A stretch of DNA of 64,000 bases from Pseudomonas brassicacearum (GCF_003732265.1 NZ_MOBK01000001.1:310001-374000); one strand, 5' to 3'. Counted from the first letter of the stretch, positions 43,915 to 53,206 are shown. Translations and numbers: made by a program. The notes: generated by a model from the sequence alone, not told the origin.

Positions 43915-44949
43915 TCAAACTGGCACTTCTAGTACGACTTTCTGCGGCTTCCCTGACGCCTTGGTCTTGCCCTCCTTACCGCCGTTGCATTCCACCGACA
44001 CCGTCCACCCGGATGGGGTGAAGGTGTGATCGACCGACTCCGCCAAATACTCACCATCGAGCCCACGCTTGAATCCCTGCGCTTCGATCATGCATTCGGC
44101 AAACAGGTCCGTCCGACCCGACAGGTCGAGGCGCACCGAGGCCGTCGAACGATTGAACGCCGCCAGGCGTGCCTTCGCCGCCTCATCGGCCGCCGTGCGG
44201 TCCGGGTAGAGATGTCGGTCGGTATGCACCGGCGGCAGGCCCTCGGGCACGTTGGGGTTGTCCAGGTGCGATACCATCAATTCACCGCTGGCCGGGTCCT
44301 GGTACTGGGTGCTAACGCCCTGATGGGCACTGCGATCGCTCAAGCGAAACTGCCAGCGGGTCACGTCATTGCGTTGCAAGGTGATCACACCCAAGGCCTT
44401 ACCACTCGCACTCTGCCCACCTTGTCGCGGCAGAACCAACAGCTTGCCGTCGGCCACCTTGGCGGTGCAGTCGTGTTTCTTGGCAAGGCGGGTGATGAAG
44501 TTGAAATCGGATTCATTGAGCTGATCCATGCGCGGCACACGAGTTTCGACCGGGCACGACGGCTGCCAGCCATTTCGCGCTGCCACATCGCCGACGATCT
44601 GCGCCAGACTGACGTCTTCCCAACTGCCACTGCGGGTGGTCTTGCCGCTGCCTCGCATATCGCTGGCCTTGCCGCTGATCACCAGCGTGTCCGGCGGGCC
44701 GGAAACGGCCACCTCGTCCACGGTGTAGCGGCCCATGCGGGTCAGGTCGGCGCCGGCATAACCCAGGTAGACTTCGATACTCGCGCCCCGCACGGGCAGC
44801 GACACCGCGCCGTCCCGGTCATCAATGCGCAGCTCAAACGAATCTGAGGCCATACCGGGCCGATCGGAGAGCTGCAGCGAGACCAGCCGATCATTGATCA
44901 AGGTGGTGATGTCGGCACCGTCGGCGACGATGCGGAAAAGCGGTTGCAT
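43915..44949 (-). CDS. Tail protein gpD (late control D family)
   Basis: 344 aa. P2 gpD/baseplate-hub family: PLFRIVADGADITTLINDRL, LSDRPGMASDSFELRIDDRD, YTVDEVAVSGPPDTLVISGK and NESDFNFITRLAKKHDC. It forms the hub below the tube around the spike. Last structural gene of the tail operon, preceded by a terminator-like hairpin. Confidence 0.92.
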   Translation of the reverse strand: MQPLFRIVADGADITTLINDRLVSLQLSDRPGMASDSFELRIDDRDGAVSLPVRGASIEVYLGYAGADLTRMGRYTVDEVAVSGPPDTLVISGKASDMRGSGKTTRSGSWEDVSLAQIVGDVAARNGWQPSCPVETRVPRMDQLNESDFNFITRLAKKHDCTAKVADGKLLVLPRQGGQSASGKALGVITLQRNDVTRWQFRLSDRSAHQGVSTQYQDPASGELMVSHLDNPNVPEGLPPVHTDRHLYPDRTAADEAAKARLAAFNRSTASVRLDLSGRTDLFAECMIEAQGFKRGLDGEYLAESVDHTFTPSGWTVSVECNGGKEGKTKASGKPQKVVLEVPV

Positions 44950-44966
44950 GTCGGCACTCCAGACAA

Positions 44967-44991
44967 GAAAAAGCCCGCACGTGGCGGGCTG
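44967..44991 (-). terminator. Hairpin between gpX and gpD
   Basis: Minus strand AGCCCGC CACGT GCGGGCT followed by T5. Confidence 0.7.
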
Positions 44992-45001
44992 GGTAACGGG
45001 A

Positions 45002-45208
45002 TCAATCCCACAGCGAAATCACGCTGTCGGGCTCGATCACCAGATCCGGCAGCGTGATCAACACACCCGCCCGGAACGGCTGCGGCTCATCGGCCAAGCC
45101 CTGATTGGCCGCCAGCACCGCTTCGACGCTGCGGTTCAGGTGGCCGTAATAGTGGTGGCACAGGGTGTCGAGCAGATCCCCGTCAGCTGTTCTGCAAGTC
45201 ATCGCCAT
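45002..45208 (-). CDS. Tail protein gpX (LysM-like)
   Basis: 68 aa from ATG 45208; TTG 45217 lacks proper spacing from GGAG. TADGDLLDTLCHHYYGHLNR and GLADEPQPFRAGVLITLPDL match P2 gpX, a small LysM-fold baseplate component. Overlaps the end of the gpU gene. Confidence 0.85.
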   Translation of the reverse strand: MAMTCRTADGDLLDTLCHHYYGHLNRSVEAVLAANQGLADEPQPFRAGVLITLPDLVIEPDSVISLWD

Positions 45209-46040
45209 AACGGACAAACTCCAGTGAAAATCCTTGCTTGCGCGGAATGGCGCCTGGCAGCAAAGCGCTTTGCTCCTCGTCGATGTTGGTCAGGCACCAG
45301 TTGCCCAGCACCTCGCCGTAACCGGTGGTCAAGTTCAGCGGCAACAACTTGGCCCCGATGCTGCGCAGCGTATCCAGTTGCTTCAATCCGCCTTTGTAGC
45401 TGGGGTAGATCGCACCCTTGATCGTAATTTTCTCCTCGCCCTGACCCACGGCCTGCTGCGCCGGACGCCGGGTCAGGCGTTCCTGCGCGGCCCAGCGAAA
45501 CGACGTCTGCCGACGCAGCTCGTCAAAGGCCGCCGTGTCCAGGTTGAAGTAATACGGCCGCTCGTTGGCCTTGAGCGGATAGATGATCAGCAGATGCGGG
45601 AACGGCTTCACCGCGTCGGGAATCGGCGACATGTCGCCGGCAAACCATTCCGTAGGGAAGATATTGCCCAGCGCGGCATTGGCCTTGCCGGCGACCTTGT
45701 TGAACGCCGCGCCAAAGCGGCCAATCTGCTCAGTCAGCGCGGAAAAGTGTTGCTCGAACTGCGCTAGGGATCGTTGAGTCTGGTTATAGAAACTCGCGAC
45801 TTTGCCGATCTTGGCCTGCGCCGAGTTGATCGCACTCTGCAGACGCCGGGTCTTGTCGCTCAGGTCTTCGCTGATAAAGGGCAAACCTTCCAGCGCATCC
45901 GCCGCCCCGCCAATTTCATTCAGCGCACCATTCATGGGTCCTGTCATCGACTCGAGGTCAGTGCGGCCGGCTTCACCGGCGTCGACCATGTACTTCAATC
46001 CGCCTTGCAAGTGTTGCAGGTAGGTCTTTTCATCCGTCAT
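45183..46040 (-). CDS. Tail protein gpU with an extended N-terminus
   Basis: 285 aa from ATG 46040 (GAGG 7 bases upstream). The C-terminal about 130 residues are the gpU fold (LLIIYPLKANERPYYFNLDT, GKIT-like EKITIKGAIYPSYKGGLKQL, GEVLGNWCLTNIDEE, GFSLEFVRYGDD). The first about 140 residues are an extra helical region (TRRLQSAINSAQAKIGKVAS). P2 gpU is only about half this length. Confidence 0.82.
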   Translation of the reverse strand: MTDEKTYLQHLQGGLKYMVDAGEAGRTDLESMTGPMNGALNEIGGAADALEGLPFISEDLSDKTRRLQSAINSAQAKIGKVASFYNQTQRSLAQFEQHFSALTEQIGRFGAAFNKVAGKANAALGNIFPTEWFAGDMSPIPDAVKPFPHLLIIYPLKANERPYYFNLDTAAFDELRRQTSFRWAAQERLTRRPAQQAVGQGEEKITIKGAIYPSYKGGLKQLDTLRSIGAKLLPLNLTTGYGEVLGNWCLTNIDEEQSALLPGAIPRKQGFSLEFVRYGDDLQNS

Positions 46041-46049
46041 CACATTTCC

Positions 46050-48395
46050 TCAACCCACATGGGGCGCATCAAACAACTGGCGGGTGCGCGCGTCCCGGGC
46101 GAAGTCTTCAAACTGGCGCTGCAGGTGCGGCATTAAAGCTTGGGCCAACTGCGCTGGGTCTTTCACATCACCTTGCACGGTAATGACCGGGGCCGGGGCA
46201 AAAGTGAATTGCTGATCGACCCTCGGCCATTCCGGCGCCTTTACCGCCGTGGTCGCCATCAATGCCGCTGCCGTCACCGGCGCGGCGGGAGCGTTTTCCA
46301 TCGAGCGCACGACCGCGCCCACTTCCTGGCCGGCAGCCATGGGCAAGATGCCGAGCGGCGCTTTGGCCGGCGTGTCCGGCCCGCCAAACAACGCCTTGCC
46401 CATGGTCGCGCCCAGCTCACCGCCGCCCCACGCGCCGACGATGCCACCGATCACTCCGCCAATCGCGGTGCCGAGCAGCGGAATGATCGAACCAATGGCC
46501 GCACCGGCTGCTGCCCCCGCCAAACCACCGGCCAGCCCACCCGCTGCCTCGCCGTAGCCCTCGGCCTTTTCATCAAGGGTGGTCGCATTCTGGTACGTGT
46601 CCAATGCCTGAACGCCGGCACCGACCACCGCCAGCGCCCCGCCCACTTTCATGCCACGGGACATTCGACTTGCAGGGCTTTTGCCCTTTCCGCCCTTCCC
46701 TTCTTTGCCGTGATCCAGCCCGTCGTCTTCGTCGTCATTCGCGTTGGTCACGAACACCCGCTGCACGATGTTGGACCGGTCGCCGGCCGAACCTCGCGCG
46801 ATGTTGGCCAGGCCCCGGCCGATCTTCAGCGTGGCCCAGGCTTTGCCCAGCACCAATGCCCCGGCACTCACTGCCGCCAGGCCCAGCACCACTTGGGGCG
46901 TTTGCTCGGACAACGCGGTCAAGCCCCGCGCCGCGCCGGCGATACCGGTGGCCAGCGCATCCGTCGCCGGGCGCAGGGCGTCACCAATGGCCCGCAGCGA
47001 ATCGTTGAACGCTTGACCTGTTTCGGCCCAGCGTTGCGACGAGCTCTCGCGACGTTCGCTCAGGTTCTTGTCGAGAATGTCCTTGCGCGGACCGCTGGGG
47101 TCCGAGGCGCCTTGCTTCAGGTCCGCGTAGAATTTTTTGTTCTGGGTGTACGCCATCAGTGCAGTCTTGACCTGCATGTCGGCAAACAGATCGCCGGTCC
47201 GCAGGGTAGCGGCCAAGGCATCGGCCATCGCTTGCGCCTTGGCCGGGTCCGTCTCCTGGCTGATCTGGGTCAGCCCCTGATCCAACTGCTTGGCCTTTTT
47301 CGGGTCGGTCTTTTCCACATACCGGCGCGCCAGTTCGAAGCTGGCCTCGAAAGTCGACAAGCCCTTGCCAATGGCGGAGTTCATCGAGCCCTGATAATCA
47401 ATCCCGGCATCGGCATAGCCTTTGACCGTTTCCTCCGAACCGATTTTCGCGACCCAGTTTTTCAGGTTGTTTGCCGCTTCATCCGCACTGCCGGCGCTCT
47501 TGATCTGCACCTGCAGCATCGCCCCCAGTTGCGTGACCGCCTCCTGGCCGGTGATGCCGGTGCCGGCCATCTGCGCCAACAGCTCTGGAAACCACTTAGC
47601 CATGTCGGCCGCCTCGAAGCTGCCTTGTTGGCCCAGCAGCGCAACCGATGCCAAGGCCTGTTCCATTTTCTGCGGGTCGGTGATCTTGGCATTGTTCTGC
47701 ATCGCCAGAATCATCTTCGCCGTATCGGCGCCCGAAGCCCCCTGCCCGACCGCAAACTTGGCGACCACCGGAGCGTATTTCAGCGCTTCGGTCAGATCCA
47801 TGCCGCCACCGACCAGTTGGTTCACCAACTCGGCCACTTGGGTGTTGGCCATGCCGCTGTCCTTCGAGGTCTGGACGATGTCCCGTGCGGTGTTCACTTC
47901 CTGCTGCGTGTTCGCGGTACCAGACTTGATCGCAATGTCGCGAATGATCGCCTGAAAATCCGCGCTGACCTTGGTCGGTACGGCCGCCAGGGTGGTACCG
48001 GCCACCGCCGTACCGAATCCACTGCGCAGGCTCTCCTGCCCGTCCTGCACCTGGCCCATGCCTTTGGCCTTGAAGTCGGCATTGCGCACCACCTTTCCCA
48101 GGGCCATGTACTCTTTACTCAGGCGCCCGACCTCAATCCCCTGCTTTTTTAGGCTGGCGTTATTGGCCTCCAGCTTTTTTAGCAGCGCACCGGCATTGGC
48201 CGCGCCGCTGTCATGGGCTTTTTTCCATTCATCGCGCAGGCGCATGGTCTCGCCGATGACTTTCTGCAAGCCCTTGGCGCGCGTGGTTTGCGCCTCGAGC
48301 TTTTTCATTTCACCGCTGACGTTCTTGAAGGCGGCGCCGAGGGATGAATCGACAGCACCGCCAATCACCAGCCCGAGCGAGAGTTTGTTCGACAT
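46050..48395 (-). CDS. Tail tape-measure protein (gpT)
   Basis: 781 aa from ATG 48395 (AGGTGA upstream). N-terminal coiled coil (KKLEAQTTRAKGLQKVIGET), the TP901-type core (DFQAIIRDIAIKSGT, AQMAGTGITGQEAVTQLGAM), hydrophobic Gly/Ala segments (GGLAGGLAGAAAGAAIG, GGVIGGIVGAWGGGELG) and a charged C-terminus. Its length sets tail length. Unlike the fragment at 26754, it is complete. Confidence 0.92.
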   Translation of the reverse strand: MSNKLSLGLVIGGAVDSSLGAAFKNVSGEMKKLEAQTTRAKGLQKVIGETMRLRDEWKKAHDSGAANAGALLKKLEANNASLKKQGIEVGRLSKEYMALGKVVRNADFKAKGMGQVQDGQESLRSGFGTAVAGTTLAAVPTKVSADFQAIIRDIAIKSGTANTQQEVNTARDIVQTSKDSGMANTQVAELVNQLVGGGMDLTEALKYAPVVAKFAVGQGASGADTAKMILAMQNNAKITDPQKMEQALASVALLGQQGSFEAADMAKWFPELLAQMAGTGITGQEAVTQLGAMLQVQIKSAGSADEAANNLKNWVAKIGSEETVKGYADAGIDYQGSMNSAIGKGLSTFEASFELARRYVEKTDPKKAKQLDQGLTQISQETDPAKAQAMADALAATLRTGDLFADMQVKTALMAYTQNKKFYADLKQGASDPSGPRKDILDKNLSERRESSSQRWAETGQAFNDSLRAIGDALRPATDALATGIAGAARGLTALSEQTPQVVLGLAAVSAGALVLGKAWATLKIGRGLANIARGSAGDRSNIVQRVFVTNANDDEDDGLDHGKEGKGGKGKSPASRMSRGMKVGGALAVVGAGVQALDTYQNATTLDEKAEGYGEAAGGLAGGLAGAAAGAAIGSIIPLLGTAIGGVIGGIVGAWGGGELGATMGKALFGGPDTPAKAPLGILPMAAGQEVGAVVRSMENAPAAPVTAAALMATTAVKAPEWPRVDQQFTFAPAPVITVQGDVKDPAQLAQALMPHLQRQFEDFARDARTRQLFDAPHVG

Positions 48396-48424
48396 GGCTT
48401 TCACCTACGTGCGACGGGATGGGC

Positions 48425-48595
48425 TCAGTCCGTGAGCCACCAGACCATCTCGGAAAACGACAGCCCCTGAATCTCGGCCGCCGAAAAATTCAGCTCGACG
48501 GCCAAGCGTTTGGCCAGGGCTTTTTGCAGTTTTGGGTTAAACCCCGTCGTCTGTTCCCAGACGAAAATAGGCGGTCTGCAGACGACGGTAATCAC
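48425..48595 (-). CDS. gpE'-like tail assembly ORF overlapping gpE
   Basis: An open frame from GTG 48595 (or entered by frameshift from gpE) ending at TGA 48425: FVWEQTTGFNPKLQKALAKR, then LAVELNFSAAEIQGLSFSEM and VWWLTD. It overlaps the end of gpE in a +1 (equivalently -2) frame. Position between the tube and tape-measure genes matches the conserved E/E' (G/GT-like) tail chaperone pair made by programmed frameshifting. Confidence 0.65.
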   Translation of the reverse strand: MITVVCRPPIFVWEQTTGFNPKLQKALAKRLAVELNFSAAEIQGLSFSEMVWWLTD

Positions 48596-48845
48596 GCATT
48601 AGCAGCCCCTCCAGATCGCCCCGGCCGATGCTCGCCAGGCTGCAGAACAGAACCATTTCCTGTTCTTCTTCATTGGTACCGCCCTGTAATGTGGCGGCGC
48701 GCATTTCGCGTACCGTTGGCTCGCGCAGGGTCAGCTTGTCGACCTTGATACCGTTGGCCTCGCTCGGTCGAGACAGGACTACGGTGGCAATGCCATCACC
48801 CAGTTGCAGCCACTTGGGCAGGACGTTGTCTTTTGCATTAATCAT
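48537..48845 (-). CDS. Tail assembly chaperone gpE
   Basis: 102 aa: DKLTLREPTVREMRAATLQG, LFCSLASIGRGDLEGLLMRD and YRRLQTAYFRLGTDDGV. P2 E-type tail assembly protein located between tube and tape measure. The 3' end overlaps the E'-like frame. Confidence 0.85.
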   Translation of the reverse strand: MINAKDNVLPKWLQLGDGIATVVLSRPSEANGIKVDKLTLREPTVREMRAATLQGGTNEEEQEMVLFCSLASIGRGDLEGLLMRDYRRLQTAYFRLGTDDGV

Positions 48846-48856
48846 GGTGTGGCTCC

Positions 48857-49360
48857 TTACATGCCCAGGGCAGACCGCACGGCGGCCAGTTGGTCGACGC
48901 CGTCAATGACACGAATCGAGTTAAGGGGATCGATTTCAAACATTACGCTGCCGTCGATTTCCAGCTTGTAATAGGTCACCGCTACGGCGTACTTGAACTC
49001 ACCTTTTTCGCCCGCTTTCCAGTCCCCGGGATCGACTTCCTTGAGGCCCCCTCGCAGGGTGGCAACCACCGCCTTGACCGAACCTTTCTCGCCCTTGAAG
49101 GCCCCCCGAAACGACGCGTTGAACCCGGTCATATCGGCCTGACCGAAGAACTTCAGCACCTCGCGACGCACGCCGTTGGTGATGAAGCTGGCCTCGAGCT
49201 TTTCCATGCCCACGTCGAGCTCGACCGCCGCGTCCATGCCGCCCGCACGGTACTCGTCGGTTTTGAGGGTCAGCTTGGGCAGGGTCAGGCTCGGCACGTC
49301 GCCTTGCAGGCTGATACCGTCGACAAACAGGTTGGTGTTGTAGAGCACTTCCGGAATCAT
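48857..49360 (-). CDS. Major tail tube protein (FII)
   Basis: 167 aa. VLYNTNLFVDGISLQGDVPS, LTLKTDEYRAGGMDAAVELD, EASFITNGVRREVLKFFGQ and ITYYKLEIDG-like AVTYYKLEIDGSVMFEID follow P2 FII along its full length. Hexamers stack into the tail tube. Confidence 0.95.
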   Translation of the reverse strand: MIPEVLYNTNLFVDGISLQGDVPSLTLPKLTLKTDEYRAGGMDAAVELDVGMEKLEASFITNGVRREVLKFFGQADMTGFNASFRGAFKGEKGSVKAVVATLRGGLKEVDPGDWKAGEKGEFKYAVAVTYYKLEIDGSVMFEIDPLNSIRVIDGVDQLAAVRSALGM

Positions 49361-49372
49361 AAAGCGGCCTCC

Positions 49373-50536
49373 TTAGGCGGCGTTGTCCAGCACTTCAGTG
49401 ATCCACTGATCGGTCACCTCCACGCGGAAGTTCGGGTTTTCGGCCGGCGGCACATCGGTGAAACGGATGTTCCAGTACACCTTGCCGTCGCTCAGTTCGC
49501 TGGACGTGTTCAGCTCTTCGTCGGCATACACCTCGAAGTTGACGATCGCGCCTTGGTTCTTCAGGTCGCGCATGAAGGCTTGCAGGCCTTCGGTCACGTC
49601 CTTGACGTAGGTCGCGGTGATCGAGCGGTCCACCGCCCACTTGTGTGCGTAGAGGATGGCGTCCATGACGATGTCCAGCGTGCGCACGCGGGTGACGAAC
49701 TTCCATTTCGGATCGCTGGACAGCGTACGGTTGCCCCACAAGCGATAGCCGTCATCACGAATGATCGTGGTGATGTTCGCGTTGTTCAGCACGTTGGCCC
49801 GGCAGGAAGGATCGCCGTCGAGAAACTCGATCGGACGCGTAGTGCCGGTGATGCCGACATACTCCTTGTTCGACGGCGAGGCCCAGAAACCGTAGGTGGC
49901 ATCGGTCCAGGCAAACAGGCCAGCGGTCCAGGCCGAAGCCGGAGCGTTGATCGTGGCACTGGTCGTGGTGTCCCAGAACTCCACGCCTGGATCGACCATA
50001 TAAGCGTGTTTGCTGCCGAAATTGGCGGCATAGGCAATCGCCGCTTCGTCGGTGGTGTTTGGCCCGTCGATGATGGCCATAGCGCGCATCTTGTCGCCCA
50101 ACGCCACCAGCTCGGTGGCCACCGCCAGTGTCGACGAGTGCCCCGGCGTCACCAACAATCGCGGCTGGGCGTTGAACTTGCTTTTGCCGTTGAGCAACGC
50201 CTGCATGCCGGTACGGGTGCCGTCGGCCCAGACGCCGCCGATGATCGCTGACAGCTGCTCGGCTGGGTCCGTCAGCAGCGGCACCCCGACGGCGACAATC
50301 ACCGCCTTGGCCCGCTTGAAAATAGCCTTACAGTCCTGGGTGATCGCGGCGTCCGGCCCCCACGCCGCGACTGCCTCACTTTCGCGGGTGATCAGCAGCA
50401 ATTCATTGGCAGCGGCCGTGGCCGGCGGGCCCACGATGAAGGTGTTGCACAGGCCGATGATCGACGCGGACGGGGTGGCGATATGGCGTGCCCCGGTGTC
50501 CACCAGAGTCACGGTAACGCCGTGAAAGAAACTCAT
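49373..50536 (-). CDS. Contractile tail sheath protein (FI)
   Basis: 387 aa from ATG 50536, 9 bases after GGAG; the upstream open frame crosses two hairpins. GVTVTLVDTGARHIATPSAS, IIGLCNTFIVGP, LLVTPGHSSTLAVATELVAL, RPIEFLDGDPSCRANVLNNA and WGNRTLSSDPKWKFV are sheath hallmarks. It defines a myovirus-type tail. The two hairpins just upstream suggest separate control. Confidence 0.95.
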   Translation of the reverse strand: MSFFHGVTVTLVDTGARHIATPSASIIGLCNTFIVGPPATAAANELLLITRESEAVAAWGPDAAITQDCKAIFKRAKAVIVAVGVPLLTDPAEQLSAIIGGVWADGTRTGMQALLNGKSKFNAQPRLLVTPGHSSTLAVATELVALGDKMRAMAIIDGPNTTDEAAIAYAANFGSKHAYMVDPGVEFWDTTTSATINAPASAWTAGLFAWTDATYGFWASPSNKEYVGITGTTRPIEFLDGDPSCRANVLNNANITTIIRDDGYRLWGNRTLSSDPKWKFVTRVRTLDIVMDAILYAHKWAVDRSITATYVKDVTEGLQAFMRDLKNQGAIVNFEVYADEELNTSSELSDGKVYWNIRFTDVPPAENPNFRVEVTDQWITEVLDNAA

Positions 50537-50554
50537 TGAGTGATGCTCCAAAAC

Positions 50555-50580
50555 GAAAAAGCCCCGCTTAAGCGAGGCTA
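50555..50580 (-). terminator. Hairpin 1 upstream of the sheath gene
   Basis: Minus strand AGCCTCGCT TA AGCGGGGCT then T5. Confidence 0.65.
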
Positions 50581-50602
50581 TGAGGGACGTGACGCGTAAT
50601 CG

Positions 50603-50633
50603 AAAAGGAAACGCCCCGGCAATGCGGGGCATC
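50603..50633 (-). terminator. Hairpin 2 upstream of the sheath gene
   Basis: Minus strand GCCCCG CATTGC CGGGGC then GTTTCCTTTT. Confidence 0.55.
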
Positions 50634-50672
50634 AGGGGGTCTGCTGATCCGGTTTATCCGGCCATGTAATCG

Positions 50673-51155
50673 TTAAGCGGTCGGCCTCACTGGACGCAGG
50701 GTGGAATCCGGAAAGTCTGGCGACTGGGGCCAGTTGCGAAGGTCCACGCGGTACTGCCGCCACTGCGCAGGCGTACTCACAAAAGCAGGATCACCGTCCT
50801 CAGCTTTCAGCAGTTCCACGTCCGCAACTGTCAGCTCTTGATCACGCCACGAACGCTCAGCATGTTCAGCATGGACCGCGATTGCGGGGCTTACTGGCAG
50901 GGCACCAACATCGACGCTGTATTCCTCAATATAATTGAATACCGCTACAGTGGCCGGAGCGTCATCACCTGGAACTGCCGTAAATGGAATCCAACCGTAC
51001 ACTTCGTGAAGAACTTCACAGTCAACAGCCCCATCCTTAAACTGCTTCAGGTTTTTGACTTCATAAACCCACGGTGCAGGTGGCTCAGGTGGCGGTGGTA
51101 TATCCGGTGGAACAAACTCAGGAATAACGTGTGGTTCAATAACTTCGCCAAGCAT
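50673..51155 (-). CDS. Tail fiber assembly protein (gpG-like)
   Basis: 160 aa. A Pro-rich linker (EFVPPDIPPPPEPPAP) and a C-terminal DUF4376/Caudo-TAP-like region (WRDQELTVADVELLKAEDGD, QWRQYRVDLRNWPQSPDFP) are typical of fiber chaperones. Directly follows the fiber gene; the stop and start codons abut. Confidence 0.75.
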   Translation of the reverse strand: MLGEVIEPHVIPEFVPPDIPPPPEPPAPWVYEVKNLKQFKDGAVDCEVLHEVYGWIPFTAVPGDDAPATVAVFNYIEEYSVDVGALPVSPAIAVHAEHAERSWRDQELTVADVELLKAEDGDPAFVSTPAQWRQYRVDLRNWPQSPDFPDSTLRPVRPTA

Positions 51156-53206
51156 TAGGCGACCCTCTTACAAATAGTTGTTGAAAAGACATTTCCCGCA
51201 GAACTATTTGAAACGCCCCCGCATACCATCCAAGTACCGCCGGGAGCCCCGTAGTTCTCGCCACCCGCGTTTGACCAACCCAGATACCCCCCTTCCACTA
51301 ATGTTCCCGGTGGTATTGCGCCCGAGTTTATATTCTTAACAACAATAAACATCCCATAGGTGCCCACGCCGCCGATCGGTTGCGCGGCTATTTGGGACAT
51401 CAAATTCCAGTAAGCGATATAGTTGGCGGCGATCCAGCTACTTAAATAGCCGCCCCAAATTGGCCCGTAACTGTTGCCATCAGTGCCAAACATGGCAACA
51501 CCGGAGCCGGAATAACAACCGCCACCGGCGTAAAGTCCTGCGTTGGCTGTAATGTTGCCGTAGGACAACACGCCCGCCGCGTAAGCCGTACCTCCGATAG
51601 ATATGTCAGTGCCAACGTTTGCCGTGTTCAAGAGGTTGGCGTGACCGGAAACCTGTATGCCATTGACGAAAGCCGGAGCACTCAGCGCTGCGTACAAGGC
51701 AGGGTCAAAATTTGATGTATCCCAGACGGTTTCCCATTCGTCCCAAACACCGGCAATCAAGGCCCGGCGGTATAGGGTCTGGTCGTTAAACCCATATAGC
51801 TCCTGAAAGGCGTATTGCCCCGGTGTAATAACCGAGACGCGAACCCAACCCTCATAGAGTTCACCATCTGGCGCTCCCGTAGCACCACCGACGTAATAGA
51901 GGGCGGACACCGTGTTCAGGTCGCCGATATCTACAGCACCCGCCATATAGGCGGGCCCGCCCAAGCCGAACGCTCCGACCTTCATCAGCGCATCAGCGGT
52001 TACATCGTGTAAGTTGGTTTGAGCATCGAGGTATGCGGCGGTTCCTAACCCCAGGTCATCGCCTGTCAGCTGATCACCGCCTGTCACCAAACCTTGGGCA
52101 TTCACGCTGACGGTGGAATAGGTGCCCGCTGCAACGCCGCTGTCGGCCAAAGTGATCGCTATGTCAGCGTTGGCGGTACCATCGAACGACACGCTGCCGC
52201 TAGCCGCCCCGGATACGCTCAGCGTGCGCGCTGTTTCCAATTGGGTGGCCGCCACCGCGGTTCCGTCGACGGGCAAAGCATCGGTGATGCCGTAGCCATC
52301 CAGAGTGGTCGGGTTGGTACCGGCGACCACCCGCCCAAGGGCATCGACGGTGACACTGCGAAAGGTGCCTACGCCTGCCCCACTGCCACCCGCGATCATG
52401 TCGAACTGCAAACTGGTGGTACCGAGGTTGATCGGCGCGTCGGTGACCAACTGCCAGAGGCTGTCGCCGTTGGTCGTGCCCTGCTCGACGTGGATAAACA
52501 GCCCCGGGGTCACTTCCAGGCTGTTGTCGGCATCGGCGGCCCGCGTCCAGCTGTCGACGCTGGCGACATAGATCCCGTTGTCCTGTGCCAGCGCCTGAGC
52601 GGTGACCAGCACTCGGTCACCGGTGGCCACAGCCACGTCATCGACCGTCTGCAGATTGCTGAGGGTAATGGCGGCGGTCGCCGCCACTCGCGCGGATTGT
52701 TTGTGATCCAGCTTGGCCAGTTCCTCCTGGATCTTGAGGTCCACGTACTCACGCGTGGCCAACACGACGGCGGGGTCGATCTTCAGCACGATGTTCGCCG
52801 AGCTGCTGACGATGAAATTCATCCGCACGACCTGAGTCTTGCCACTGCCCTGGTCGAGCAACGGTTTATAGCTCGGCGCACAGTTGGCCACCGCCACCAG
52901 GTCGCCGTCGACGTCGTACAGACCGATCTCGCGAATCCATTCACCGCCGACTTCGGGCGGAATAATCTGCTCGGTGATCACCGTGTTGGGGTTGGCCGGA
53001 TCGACGCGAATCTGGTTGATCGGCGCCCGGCGCCACTCGTTGATCAGCTGGGATTGCAGGCGGTCGGGAATCGGGTCGGTGCCGTTGGCATCGCCCAAGC
53101 CCATGGCGGTAAACATCCAGTCCAGGCCCATGGCGATGGCATTGGCGTGCTTGGCTTCGCCCACGGCGGTGAGGATGGCAAAAAACTGACTGGTCTTATC
53201 AATCAT
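51155..53206 (-). CDS. Tail fiber protein (gpH-like)
   Basis: 683 aa from ATG 53206. The N-terminal P2-type DUF3751 baseplate-attachment domain (FFAILTAVGEAKHANAIAMG, EIGLYDVDGDLVAVANCAPS, REYVDLKIQEELA) is followed by tail-fiber repeats (DALGRVVAGTNPTTLDGYGI, NAQGLVTGGDQLTGDDLGLG). The Gly-rich C-terminal receptor-binding part (residues about 550-683) ends GGTWMVCGGVSNSSAGNVFS. Sets host range. Confidence 0.9.
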   Translation of the reverse strand: MIDKTSQFFAILTAVGEAKHANAIAMGLDWMFTAMGLGDANGTDPIPDRLQSQLINEWRRAPINQIRVDPANPNTVITEQIIPPEVGGEWIREIGLYDVDGDLVAVANCAPSYKPLLDQGSGKTQVVRMNFIVSSSANIVLKIDPAVVLATREYVDLKIQEELAKLDHKQSARVAATAAITLSNLQTVDDVAVATGDRVLVTAQALAQDNGIYVASVDSWTRAADADNSLEVTPGLFIHVEQGTTNGDSLWQLVTDAPINLGTTSLQFDMIAGGSGAGVGTFRSVTVDALGRVVAGTNPTTLDGYGITDALPVDGTAVAATQLETARTLSVSGAASGSVSFDGTANADIAITLADSGVAAGTYSTVSVNAQGLVTGGDQLTGDDLGLGTAAYLDAQTNLHDVTADALMKVGAFGLGGPAYMAGAVDIGDLNTVSALYYVGGATGAPDGELYEGWVRVSVITPGQYAFQELYGFNDQTLYRRALIAGVWDEWETVWDTSNFDPALYAALSAPAFVNGIQVSGHANLLNTANVGTDISIGGTAYAAGVLSYGNITANAGLYAGGGCYSGSGVAMFGTDGNSYGPIWGGYLSSWIAANYIAYWNLMSQIAAQPIGGVGTYGMFIVVKNINSGAIPPGTLVEGGYLGWSNAGGENYGAPGGTWMVCGGVSNSSAGNVFSTTICKRVA

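Noticed and set aside
46140-48152. 670-aa plus-strand open frame
   Set aside because: Antisense to the tape-measure gene; low-complexity His/Arg-rich translation with no family similarity, a GC-bias shadow.
48890-50251. 453-aa plus-strand open frame across sheath and tube genes
   Set aside because: Complementary-strand shadow of two well-identified tail genes.
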